A stretch of DNA of 64,000 nucleotides, from the NCBI GenBank assembly GCA_965112735.1, contig OZ218964.1, forward strand, positions 1 through 64,000, in the 5' to 3' direction. Below the pieces are notes generated by a model. The model had not been told where the DNA came from. It searched no databases and was given only the letters and a program-made list of their open reading frames with translations. This stretch comes from Phaeosaccion multiseriatum. Lineage: Eukaryota > Ochrophyta, other classes. The position numbers were made by a program, and so were the translations under genes. Below are positions 23,701 to 33,864 of the stretch, one piece after another; the stretch's first letter is position 1, and each line of letters starts with the position of its first letter.

Positions 23701-26700
23701 AGGACCTTTTCCAAGATGATGGTCACCCTTTCCTCCTTACTGAGGCTCTCCAAAGCACATACAGCCAGACTGCCTTCTTTCCCTCCTTTCCCAACAGGGA
23801 CCTCGCCTTCGATGAAGCGAGGTCTTTCCTCAGGAGCTGAGCGCATGCTGGCAAGTTTCACAGGAGGGTGGTCCTGTCGGTGTGAGTTAGGGGAGGAATG
23901 GGCACGACAGCAGGGGTGAGACTCGACGCAAAACCTTCAGCAGACGATTCCCTCACACAATTGTACGGATGAAAAGGGCTGTAAAGGGCAATTACCAAAG
24001 CACACAGATAGAATGGGGCAAAGGAAGGGAGAGATGGGCAAGAGACCTTCATCTCCTGCTCGCACGCACCTGTGACATCGCAGCGCTGTCCTCGATGAGC
24101 TCGTGCACCATGTGCAGCTCGCCAGCGTGAAGTGCCTGTCTCGTCGCCCGCCGTCGGATCTTGCCACTCGTGGTCTTGGGGATGGTCTTCTGCTTGATGG
24201 CCACCACCTTCGCCGCTCTGAGACCCAAGGAGGACGACAAGGCGGCTTGAGCGGCCTCCACCACTGCCTGGGCCTCGCCCTCTCGCTCTTGGCGGATCTC
24301 GAACACCACCTCCAGTACGCCGTCCCCTCCCGTCTCGTCGGAGGAGAAGGCCGCAATGCAGCCCTGCCGAACAGCGTCAGACGCTTCTTGCACGGCGAAC
24401 TCGACGTCCTGCGGGTAGTGGTTGACCCCGTTGAAGATGATGAGGTCCTTGATGCGGCCGCAGATGTACAGCAGCCCCTCTTCCACAAAACCCAAGTCAC
24501 CTGTCCGCAGGAACTGGCGAGGAGGCAAGCTGTCACTGCCCCCGGCCCCACCCTGGACAGAGAGCTTCGCCTTGAATACCTCCTTCGACAGTTCCGGCTT
24601 GCCCCAGTATCCGGCGGCGACAGAGGGAGAGGAGACCCAGACCTCTCCCGTGGCTCCTGCTTCGCTGACCTCGCCCATGGTGTCGGGATGGACTATTCGA
24701 ATGTCCATAAAGTCTGCCCTCTCGCTCGGGGAGCCGACGCTGGTGAGCTCCGGCCTCGAGGAGGAGCGGTACAGAGAGTCGATCGAGCAGGCTGCTCCCA
24801 TCGAAGACAAGAGCCAAATGAGCACACACACATTACAGAGAAGGTGGTCAGGGTAGGGTGGGGTGTCAGCAACACAAAAAGACAAAAAACAGTGCAGCAA
24901 TAATTGGATAAGCGCCACGCGAACGACACGTGTACGCACCTGATGCCACATGCTCAGCCAACCCGTAGGCCGATGCGAACCACCTGAGCAAAGGAGGCGA
25001 CGGTGTCAGGCGAGGGCATTGGTCCGGCCCACGAGGTGGAGAGGCCAATATTTCCCCCTCTTGAGCTCTACGGGACGAAGCAGGGGAGAGGAGAGAAATG
25101 AGCAGCGGGGGGCTTTTCGTTCCCGCCTGTCATACCTGTCTGAGAGGCCATGGGGGCGGAAGGCTTCTTCGAACCTCTCAACGGTCTCTCTCCGAATAGG
25201 CTCTGCTGAGCTGATGAGTGATACCAGGCTGGATAAGTCCAACGCGGGCTCTTTGCGAGTGCCGCGCACCTTGGCCATATAGCGGGCACAGAGGGCGCAG
25301 GCGAAGTCGGGGGCGACGGACCACTCCACGCGGTGCTGAGAGATGAGCTCCAGCCAGAGCAGGGGCCGCTTGATGAAGCTCACGGGGGACATGTAGTGCA
25401 TACACTGGCCAGTCAGGAAGGGGCCGATAAAGCCAACCACAAGACCCATATCCTGTGATGGGGGGGATAGAACAGCAACGAGGGGAAGAGGCGTACAGGA
25501 GAGGTGTGACGTCTGCGCTGTGACTCGATATCATGCATGGAGCGTGTCCTTATCCTCCTTCCTCTTTCACCCCCCACATACGGTTACATACAGACGTGTG
25601 TTGATCCTTCTCTCGCTTGTCATAAGCATCGTATACCAGATCTGCCACTTCCTCTCTGCAAGAGGGATACACTTCACTCACTCACTCATTCATTCACTCA
25701 CTCACTCACTCACTCACTCACTCACTCACTCACTCACTCACATGGTATTGTGGCAACCAAGAGAAGCCTCGCGCCGGCAGGGTGCCAACCTGAAGGCCCT
25801 CCCTTCTTGCTGCCACCTGCAGAGACACCTCCCTGAGAGTCTGCTGCCTCTCTTGTGAATCGACAGGCACAGTCGACTCCTTCGTCTCCTCCTCCTTCCT
25901 TGTCCGAGCCCTCTTCCTTCGCACGACGTGCTCATTGTCGCCCACCATGAGGTACACGTTGGCCATGAGCGCACCGAAGGTCACCATGACGCCCTTGGGG
26001 TCGCCGGTGGAGCCGCTGGTGTACTGCAGGAAGGCCAGGTCCTCTTCGGTCACGCAGAGCTCGTCAAAGCTCCTCGCTGAGGACGAGGAGGAGAAGAAAC
26101 TCCGGAGCAACCCCCCATCTGTAGCCTTAAAGTCGAGGTCCGTAGGCCACAGCTTGCTCGAGTCAGAGAGCGGATTGGCCCTGTCCACTCCGCGCAGAGC
26201 TGCGATCTTGGAGTCGGTAAGGCACAGCAGGGGCTTGCAGTCGGCCACGATCTTGCTCATCTTGGGCAGCGACTTGGACAGGGGAGGAGCGGGCGGGTAT
26301 ACCATCACCGCCACCACGCCCGCCCTCAAGCAGCCCAAGAAGGCGGCGAAGAAGTGCAGGCCCGGCCCATAGCACAGCACCACCATGGCTCCTTTGGGCA
26401 CGCCCCACTCTTCCCGCAGCATGTAGGCAATCTTGCCCGCCTGGAAACAAGAAAGAAGTCGAGAGACTTGTCCGGTGGGTGGTGGGTGCAAGAAATGTTA
26501 CCCTTGCTGTACGCATAGTAGGAGATGGGCATCACAACAAGGGTATGTCCGTATGGAAGAAAATACGTCGCTGGCTGCGGGCCCAAAGAAGTCCGTGAAA
26601 TCATTGCCTTCTCCTTCTACTCGTCCCTCCTACCTCATCCCACACGGTCTTGAAGGTGTGCGTCTCCACGTGCTTTCCCTTGCCATCATACCAGAAGGCG

Positions 26701-26921
26701 AAGGGCTTGGCGCCAAGCTCAGTCACAACCTGCCGCGCCCTCGCCAGCAGCAAAGGAGCGAGAGTGTGAGGAGGAGAGGAGCCTGCTGCCGCGGCCACCA
26801 CCTTTATGTCGCCGTCTCCCTCTTCGTCATCTGAAGAGATACTGTCGCCCCCCCGTTGGTGGCCGCCCTTCTTCTCGCTCCTCTTCTTTCCGCCCCCGCC
26901 GTCACTGCCATCAGTGCCCAT
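10803..26921 (-). CDS. Giant type I polyketide synthase with FAAL loader, Pls-like block and reductive release
   Basis: One 11-exon gene on the minus strand encodes about 4,695 residues. Exons (high to low) are 26921-26634, 26440-25742, 25452-25136, 24983-24940, 24791-24070, 23873-23255, 23133-22647, 22410-22115, 21982-20521, 20047-11225 and 11132-10803. All junctions are GT-AG and phases match throughout, except for one frame break near 15500-15530. Domain order is FAAL, ACP1 (Ser ~773), KS1 (Cys ~1010), ACP2 (Ser ~1369), KS2 (Cys ~1596), AT, DH, ER, KR, ACP3 (Ser ~3411), a multi-membrane Pls-like block (~3510-4345) and thioester reductase (from ~4407). The architecture implies activation of a free fatty acid, elongation, full reduction and NAD(P)H-dependent release as aldehyde or alcohol. 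Long-chain diols, alkenols or wall polyketides are plausible products, but that is inference. Intron 4 has a NAGNAG acceptor. The start at 26921 is the first ATG and opens a Ser/Gly/Lys-rich leader of ~40 residues. Confidence 0.93.
11947..14440 (-). other. PKS membrane block: three hexapeptide (beta-helix) domains between transmembrane pairs
   Basis: Between ACP3 and the reductase lies an ~830-residue block. Hydrophobic helices come in pairs, for example FCMGIVAMVYSSLLVAASAL, WALLLMVVVTLTKWVVIG and VVGFALAAVCMVAASVPA. They alternate with three soluble segments, each beginning with a similar WLR-GA motif (WWLRALGAKIG, IWLRSLGARVA, LWLRAMGAEVG) and continuing as left-handed beta-helix-like hexapeptide repeats. 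This matches the layout of the C-terminal region of epsilon-poly-L-lysine synthetase and the related NRPS terminal domain (TIGR02353): three tandem acyltransferase-like domains set among about six membrane helices. The third segment carries an internally repeated Ser/Thr/Cys patch. It would anchor the PKS in a membrane. Whether it catalyses acyl transfer is unknown. Confidence 0.82.
14617..21152 (-). other. PKS fully reducing module KS2-AT-DH-ER-KR-ACP3
   Basis: KS2 (about 19428-21152) has VDTACSSSLVAL, IEAHGTGTS and NIGHLEGAAG. AT has FTGQGSQYVGMGREL and the nucleophile motif GHSLGE. The DH hot-dog has HAVNNTVIIPGVTYIE (the usual Gly is Asn) and an acidic DNATH motif. ER has GLNFRDVLNVLGMYPGD and HAASGGVGLAAVQYAQ. 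KR has YVISGGLGALGLVTAQHLA, and after the frame break SMAGVLGNAGQANYAAAN with the catalytic Tyr. ACP3 has LMEAGVDSLASVEIVNRL. All domains look catalytically competent, so one cycle would give a saturated methylene unit. Confidence 0.9.
20198..20520. repeat. TCCT/TCAC microsatellites in PKS intron 9
   Basis: Pyrimidine-rich CTTCC/CCTCC repeats and (TCAC)n fill most of the 473-bp intron 20048-20520. On the transcribed strand the (GTGA)n run lies just inside the 5' splice site. Confidence 0.85.
21237..23873 (-). other. PKS ACP1-KS1-ACP2 (module without AT or reductive domains)
   Basis: ACP1 has the phosphopantetheine site in MEAGMTSVMM, where the usual GLDS is GMTS but Ser is kept. KS1 (about 21660-23393) has the active Cys in VDAACSSSLVAL and the two His in EAHATGT and TLGHMEGASG. 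KS1 runs directly into ACP2 (LMEAGLDSMALEEV) through a short linker with no AT, DH, KR or ER. Extender units for this step would have to come from the downstream AT or a stand-alone AT. Alternatively KS1 may act as a transfer or condensing step from ACP1. Confidence 0.88.
24070..26921 (-). other. PKS loading region: fatty acyl-AMP ligase domain
   Basis: Exons 1-5 (residues 1-690) form a fatty acyl-AMP ligase. Visible marks are AGVVAVMVYPP, the ATP-binding LQYTSGSTGDPKGVM, WLPQYH-DMGLVVGFIGP split across intron 2, YGLAEH, LRTGDLGF, RIKDLIIFNGVNHYPQDVE and the C-terminal TTSGKIRRR. FAALs convert a free fatty acid to acyl-AMP and pass it to the next ACP without CoA. The insert after YTSGST (Lys/Arg/Glu-rich, near 25810-25925) is longer than I expect for bacterial FAALs. 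Confidence 0.92.
25672..25741. repeat. (TCAC)n microsatellite at the PKS intron 2 donor
   Basis: A run of about 16 TCAC units. On the PKS strand it reads (GTGA)n and begins at the 5' splice site itself, so many overlapping GTGAGT donors lie in tandem. Confidence 0.85.
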
Positions 26922-27132
26922 GCTTAAAAAAAAAAAGGAAGAATGGAAGCCAATGGAACAAAGTTAACACCAGCCACAACCCTGTGTCGTATCGATCTCT
27001 CATGCCAAGCAGACTAAGCATGAGGTAATAGATGGTTTTATGGTTTCAAGATTTACCTGTGAGTTTGGGGCTTTGGTGAACCAACGGCCCAAGCAAATCT
27101 TCCAAAAAAAAAAAAAAAAGGGTCTCTCTATC

Positions 27133-27165
<33 letters not shown>

Positions 27166-27493
27166 GCCACTACCATCCGCAGCTTTCTGGCAGTAGTCCA
27201 CATGGCATGAAGCAACGTAACCGCAGCAACGGCCGCGGCGGCAGAGAATGAAGAGGAGGAGAAGAGAGAGGTTTGCAAATAATCCAGGTTGACAGCACCT
27301 CCTCCTCTCTCCTTTCTCAAGACCAGGCAGCTATACGAGCAAGACGGTAAGAAGGCTAGGCTCACTCCATTCCGAGGGGCAGCAGGTAGTCCTTTGCCTA
27401 AGATCGGCGTGGGCAGATCAAGTCTCTAAACCCTCGCCCTCACTTGCTGCGTTGTCCACGCCCCTCTCTCTCAGCCGAGACTCTGCTGCTTCC
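26922..27493. promoter_or_regulatory. Divergent intergenic region between PKS and AAA+ ATPase
   Basis: The PKS start (-) and the AAA+ gene (+) face away from each other here, so both promoters should lie in this stretch. It contains an A10 run just upstream of the PKS ATG (26927-26937), an A15 tract at 27105-27119 and a (CT)n run at 27121-27165. No conserved coding sequence is seen; the 121-codon minus-strand reading frame at 27000-27365 is low-complexity. Confidence 0.5.
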
Positions 27494-30400
27494 ATGCAGA
27501 TGGAGCGAGCGAGTGCCATGTCCCTCCAGGTCCAGGCGCTCCTCCGAGTAGCGAGCTTCGGGTCCTCCTTGCAGCCGCTGCAGCTGTGGGTGGACTGGGG
27601 GGTGGTACAGAGGAGCGGAAAAAGGAGGGAAGCAGCTGGGAGGGGCGAGGAATTTGCAGGGGACCGTAGCCATGGCAGAAGCTCCACCGCAAAGGAGAGG
27701 GCGGACTTACAGCGCCGGCTGCGGCAGAGCTCGGCCGTGGAGGTCGAGGTCCTTGACCTTGGTCGGCCGAAGAGGGCCCCCTGCGTGTGCGTGGGGCTGG
27801 TGCGAGACGCGGGCCTTCCTGAGGGCACGGCGGATGCTCAGAGAGCGATATGCTCGGCTTCAGCAGCAGCCGTAGCAGCAGTAGCAGCAGGAGGAGGAAA
27901 GGGGGGGGCGGTCGTCCCTGCCGTGGTGGTGTACCTCTCCCCCAGCCTGGCGGCAAGCCTTGGACTGACCACCAGGGATGGCGGTGACCGCGGCGGCAGC
28001 GGCAGCCCTGGACAGCAGCCATGGGAGTGCGGCACGCCGGGGGGGGCAGGTGGAGGGCAGGTCACCCCCCTCCTCTCCGTCGCTCTGACTCCGTGCTCAA
28101 GGGGTCCCTCTCCCTCTGGTGATGCGCTCATCTGCGAGGCTTCTTCCCTCACCCTCCGAGGCCCCTTCCCTCCCGCCGCCCTCCGCCGCTCTCTCTCGGA
28201 TCTCTCCTCCATGGCTAGCGCGAGTGCCACTGCCCCGCCCCCTGCCCCCACCCCTGCCCCTGCTCAGCAGCCACTCCTTCCCTCCAACCTCCTCCCTCCC
28301 CTCCTCGGCGCGGCTCTGTGCGGCGTGGTGCTGAGCGAGGGTGCAGTGCTGCTGAGGAGTCTCCACTGCTGGGACTTCCGAGTCGCGGCCGTGACCACCC
28401 ACGCGGGGGGGGGGGGGGAGGGCCTTTGAGGTGACCGCCAACACGCTCATACGCGTAGAGCCCTTCGAGGGGCAGGAGAGAGGGCGCGACGGGGGCGGGG
28501 GTGGAACGAGGGCCAGCGCGAAAAGCGGCGGGGAAGGGGGTGAGGCAAGCGCCAATAGCGACAGTGATCGCAGCAACGACGAGAATTTGGTCGAGCCGCA
28601 GCCCCGGAGCCTCGAGGCTCTGTGCTTGGTACTGCGGGAGGAGGTGGGGGGCTGCAAAGTGGCCGTGGAGCGACTCGTGGGTGTGCTGCATCACGCTGTG
28701 CAGGGGCAGGGGCAGGGGCAGGGGCAGGGCTGCTGTGTCACCAACTGCTGCAGTGTGGGAGGGGTGCGTCGCGCTCACGGAGTGCTCCTCCATGGCCCCG
28801 GGGGGGTGGGCAAGACACTTCTCGCCAGGTGGGTACTGAAACTGAATCTAGAGGCAGGACTGGCACCTCTCGTCTCCCATCCTCTGAGAGTGCACACCCT
28901 CCAACGTGTATGACTGTGTGATGTGTGCGACATCAGGGCCGTGGCGAAGCACTCCGGCCTGCCCGTCCGCTTCGTGGCGTGCCCGGCACTCTTCAGGAAG
29001 AACCGGTGAGAGGGGTAACGGGCGTGTATGCGTCAAAGAGGGACACACACAGGAGAGAGGGAGAGAGAGGGAAGTCGTCGACCTTTGTGCCTGCGGCACT
29101 CTTGCCTGGAGCCGTTACAGAGACATGTGTATTCGCTCATACACGCACCCACCTACACTCACACCCACACACACACACACACACACACACCCGCGCCCCC
29201 CACATCTCAGGGGGGAGGCCGAGGCGCTGCTGGCAGGGGTGCTTCGCGAGGCGACGACGGTGCGTATGACCAACGGCCCCTTCTACGGCCCCTCCGTGGT
29301 GGTGCTGGATCAGGTGGAGGCCATCGGGGGCAGGAGGGGAGCGAGCACAGGGGCCACCGAGCTCACGGTAAGGCAAGCACACACACACACCACCACACCC
29401 ACGCTCCCACATGCCTCAACTTGAGAGCCAAGCCTGCCTGGGCAGTGTCCTCAGCATGTCACTGTCCTTCCGTCCGTACCGCTACCTGGTGTCTGCGTGT
29501 GTGTGTGAATCTAGGTACTGGCGACGCTGCTGGAGGGCCTTGACCGCCTCTCCGCTTGCAGGGCTCCCGGGGGCTGCTCCGGCTGTGCCACCAACGGCTG
29601 TACCGCCAATGCGTGTGCGTCCTGCCCGTGCGTCATCGTCATCGCCACCACCCCGTCAGCGGCGTTGCTGGACCCTTCCCTGCTGCAGAGGGGCCGACTC
29701 GAGGTGCTGTGTGAGATGACGCCGCCCTCGGACACAGAGGAGGCGCTGCAAGTGCTCGCCATACACACACGGGCCATGCGGGGGGAGGGCGAGAGAGGCG
29801 AGAGAGGCGAGAGAGGCGACAGAGGGGGGCGGGCAGTGAGTGCGGCAGTGAGTGCAGCAGGGCTCGCGAGGGGACATGGGGAGGAGGGTGGAGTGCAGGG
29901 AGGACGGAGGTTGTGCATGGAGGGGGGGGAGGGGGGGGGGGATGGAGGGCGCCGGCTGGACATGGAGGGGCTGCGTTCTGTGGCTCTGCGCTGTCACGGG
30001 TACGCGGGGGCGGACCTGCAGCTCCTGTGCACTGAGGCGGCTCAAGCGGCCCTCAGAAGAGCAGGGCATGGCATGGGGCAAGGGGGCGGCTGTGACGTCA
30101 CCTTGGGGGACTTTGAGGTGGCGCTGGGCAGAGTGCGTCCGAGCGTGTTGTCCAGCCTCACCATGGCTGGGGGGGGGCAGGGAGCCTCTCCGCAGGGGGC
30201 CGTTTCTCTGTCCTCGCTGGTCGGAGCGGAGGAGGCCGTTCGCTCCCTGCGCTCTGCTCTTCTGCTGCCGCTGCAAATGCCCGGCCTGCTTCACGCGCTG
30301 GGCCTCGGCCTGGCCAAGGGGCTGCTTTTGCACGGTGAGGGGCGGCAGTGGAGGCAGGGGGAAGCGTATGGGTTGCTCATGCCTTGGGTGGAGAGTGCGC

Positions 30401-31756
30401 TTTGGGGGCAGACGGAGCACCAGTGAGCAGGAGGAGGCACACGCACGCACGCACACGCGGAGCGGAGCGATGGCACCAACCCCTGCTTTACTCTTGTTCC
30501 CTCCTCTGCTTGACTTGCGACCCCTCCCCCCTGCCCACGCCTCATTGCCTCGCTCTGCCTCCCCCTCCTCCGTCCATTGCCATCCCCTCCCCCTCCCCAG
30601 GTCCTGCGGGGTGCGGCAAGACGCTGGCCGCCCGAGCCATCGCCAGTGAGGCCCGCCCGCACGCCAACTTCCTCGCAGTGGAGTGCTCGCAGCTCGTGGA
30701 TAAGGTAGGCGTCCCAGGGGGGAACGGTGTCCCGAGGGGGGAGGGGTGTGGAGGTCCAGGGTGGAGGAAGGCTCTTACAGCCGCAGTTAGGGGCGTATGG
30801 GCCTCTCACATACACACCCTCCAACGGTCCCCCGTGCCGATGCGTGTCGCACGTGCGCCGGTGTGACGCACCCTACTTCCTCCCATCCACTGCCATCCCT
30901 CCCCTTTCCCCAGGTGGTGGGCCGCTCCGAGGCCGCGGTGAGTCGCCTCTTCGCCACGGCCCGCCAGGCCTCGCCCTGTCTGCTCTTCCTCGACAGCGTG
31001 GAGAGCCTCGCGGGGGTGAGGGGACACTCCTCCTCCTCAGAGCAGACCTTCGACCGCATACTGAGCACCCTGCTCACGGAGATGGACGGGGTGAGGGGTG
31101 GCGGTGGATGGCAGTGGATGGGACTGGCTGTGCGTGTGACTGATGGGTCTAGGGCTTTCGCGTTGGGCTCTTCTGTAACCGCGCACGAGCGGGGGGTGGG
31201 GATGGCAATGGGTGGCAATGGGTGGCAGTGGATGGGAGGGAAGGGAGGGCCGCCGCCGTGTCTGTTCTGCACATTCAAGCTGCTGCTCCTCCCCTCCCCC
31301 TCTCCATTCACCATGCACTCCCTCAATCAATCAAGCAATCATATGCATCGCTTCCTCCTCATCCTCATCATCCTCATCCTCCCGCCTCCCCCCCCCACCT
31401 GCTATATCACCAAATGCTGTAGGTGATGGGCGGTGGGCAGGTGGTGGTGCTGGCGGCCACAACGCGCAGGGAGGACCTCGACCCCGCCATCCTCAGGCCA
31501 GGCAGGCTCGACAAGCACGTGCACATGGGTGAGGCTGGGGATGAGGAGGGTCAGGGTCAGGGTCAGGAGGGTCAAGATGAGAAGCGTGAGGAGGGTCAGG
31601 GGTCAGGGTTAGGGTCAGGGTGAGGGTGAGGGCAAGGAGGGTGAGTGTGAGGGTGCGGGTGAGGCGGGGTCTACGTACTCTTACGTAGGCGGCATTGCTC
31701 GGGCTTGGGCTTTGCTTGAGCTTCTCCTTTGCTTGGGGTTGGGTTGCTCCACTCTC

Positions 31757-31807
<51 letters not shown>

Positions 31808-32308
31808 AGCTCCACTCGCGTCGGTCTATCTCTCTCTCTCTGCCCACTCTGCTTCTCGTCTCGTAAAGAAGCCGTGCCCGCCCCCTCCTCCTCTACCTCC
31901 ACTGCTCTGCACTGCCGTCCCATCCCCTCAGGCCTGCCAGACGCCTTGGCCCGGCGGAAGATGTTCGCCTCTCACTTGGCGCGCCTACCCCTCCGCTTCT
32001 CGGACAAAGAAGACAGCCCTCACAGCCCTCGCGACCCTCCTTCCGTCGCACCGCCCCTCACACCAGGCAGGAGTGCTCACACCAGCAGCAGTCATATGGG
32101 CAGTGTGGGCGCGTGCGCGGAGTGGCTCTCCCTGCAGACGGAGGGCTTAAGCGGGGCCGAGGTGAAGGGGCTGTGCGAGGAGGCGGCCATGGAGGCGCTG
32201 AGGGAGGACCTCAAGGCGGAAACCCTCGGCGCGAGACACCTCCACAACGCGCTGGCGAAGGCGATGGGGCACTCGGCAAAGGCGAGGGGAGGGCGGCTAA
32301 GGGAATAG
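27494..32308 (+). CDS. Tandem AAA+ ATPase (CDC48/AFG2- or PEX1/PEX6-like), eight exons
   Basis: Exons are 27494-28828, 28937-29005, 29211-29367, 29515-30334, 30601-30704, 30914-31090, 31423-31528 and 31932-32308, giving about 1,047 residues if the frame break at the G14 run (28405-28418) is a one-base error. After an Ala/Gly/Pro-rich N-terminal region come two AAA modules. D1 has Walker [10 protein letters not shown] and Walker [12 protein letters not shown]2 has Walker A GPAGCGKT, Walker [13 protein letters not shown], and LRPGRLDK with arginine fingers. The hydrolytic Glu after the Walker B Asp is Gln in D1 and Ser in D2, and the sensor-1 Asn is Thr in both (IATTP, AATTR). The RGH after D2 Walker B recalls PEX1, but the family assignment is not secure. 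Such type II AAA+ proteins form hexamers that unfold or extract proteins. The start codon is uncertain, with ATGs at 27494, 27500 and 27518. Confidence 0.8.
29151..29192. repeat. (AC)n microsatellite in AAA+ intron
   Basis: A CA-dinucleotide run lies in the intron 29006-29210, close to the 3' splice site. Confidence 0.85.
31529..31931. repeat. AAA+ intron 7 with GGGTCA-type and (CT)n repeats
   Basis: The intron has a G-rich run of GGGTCA/GGGTGA units (about 31552-31650), including one GGGTTAGGG telomere-like block, and a (CT)n tract at 31758-31806 followed by a shorter one. Confidence 0.7.
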
Positions 32309-33008
32309 GCGTGCGGGCCAGCAGAAGGGCCGTCGACGGTACACGCAGTCCCGTGTGTTGGGCTATGCCGGAGGAGGGCTTTCAGTGACTCAGGATGGTA
32401 TCGGGTGGGAAGTCCGGTGGGGGAGAGGGAAGGTGTCTGCGAGGGAAGAGAGGGCCGCCTCCTCCCTCACTGTATGTACTACGTACTCTCGCAGGCAGAG
32501 AACTCCTCTCTCAATGCTCTCACTGCCGTCGCATTGCGTTCTCTAACGTTGGAGAGCAGTGCCAAGAGCAGCGGGTGCCGGCGCTCTCGAGAGTCACAGC
32601 GGCATCGAAGCACGACAGCAGCAGCAGCTGGCCCAAGGCGGTGCTCTCGCTAGGAGGCTCCAGCAGAGTACAAGCGGGGGCACGGGGCCGGCAGGGGGGG
32701 GTGCAGCGCAGCGTGCAATGCCCATCGCTGCTTCGAAGTGCGGGACACAGCAGCGAAAGCTCCGCCAGCGGTCCCTACCTATCTCCCTCCCTCTCTCTGG
32801 CGGGACCACGCACGGCACGCAGGAAAGATGGGGAGAAGCAGCGGCAGGGCGGATGGCAGTCGACGGGGCTGGACTCGGCACTCCTCACCCCAAGCGGGGC
32901 GGGACATGCGCGCCTCCCTCGTCAGCCCCTATTCGAAGAGGCACAACGGAAAACTAAAGGGTTGGGACCATTCATTTGTATGAAAAGACAGTAAAATGAA
33001 GGATGCCG
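32309..33008. other. Intergenic between convergent AAA+ and cysteine synthase genes
   Basis: About 700 bp contain only short, mutually overlapping reading frames in several phases with no recognisable domain. It probably comprises the two 3' UTRs. I see no repeat of note. Confidence 0.5.
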
Positions 33009-33795
33009 CTACTCGGCCTTCATTGCCTTGGCCTCCTCGAGGATGTTGCTGAAAAGCATGGTGGACAGGTAGCGCTCGCCGAAGCTGGGGATGATCACCA
33101 CGATGTTCTTGCCCTTCATTTCAGGTCGCTTGCCCAGCTGCGTGTTGCACAGAAAACAGAGAGAGAGAGGGAGAGATCGGAAACAAGCGCCATTGGTTAG
33201 TGAGTAGCAAGCCAACTTGCCCTCCAGAGAGGAGAGGGGTCAGTTCATCACGAGTCAAGCTGCATCCGCAGGGACGCGGCTTGCGCACAAGGCCAACCAA
33301 CTTTGGCTCCCTGCCTGACCCTCCTCCACGCTTCGCCTACCTCAACAGCGGCCTTGACCGCCGCCCCGCTGGAGATGCCCACGAGAAGGCCCTCCTTCTG
33401 TGCCATGTCCCTGGCCATGGCCATGGAGTCGTCGCTGCTGATCTGCACCACCTCGTCGAACAGCGACGTGTCTGCGTTGTTTGGGATGAAGCCTGCGCCG
33501 ATGCCCTGAATCTTGTGGGGGCCGGGCGGGCCACCGCTAAGCACAGCGGACTGTGGGTTGTGGGTAGGTGGAGAGAGAGGGCGCGTACGTGTGAGGCAGC
33601 GTAGCTCTACCAACGATACATACATTCGACTTTCCATCTCCCCTCTCTCACCTCCGTGGGCTCCACGGCGACGACCTTCATGGAGGGCTTCATGGGCTTG
33701 AGGAACTGACTGCAGCCCGTGATGGTGCCGCCGGTACCCACGCCACTCACCAGCGCGTCAACGTTCCCATCCTGCCAAGGAAGGTTGCAAGAGGA

Positions 33796-33864
<69 letters not shown>

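Noticed and set aside
27000-27365. 121-codon minus ORF in the PKS/AAA+ promoter region
   Set aside because: Low-complexity translation through A- and CT-runs with no homologous motif.
32395-32994. 199-codon + ORF between AAA+ and cysteine synthase
   Set aside because: No recognisable motif, overlapping open frames in other phases, and position in probable 3' UTRs.
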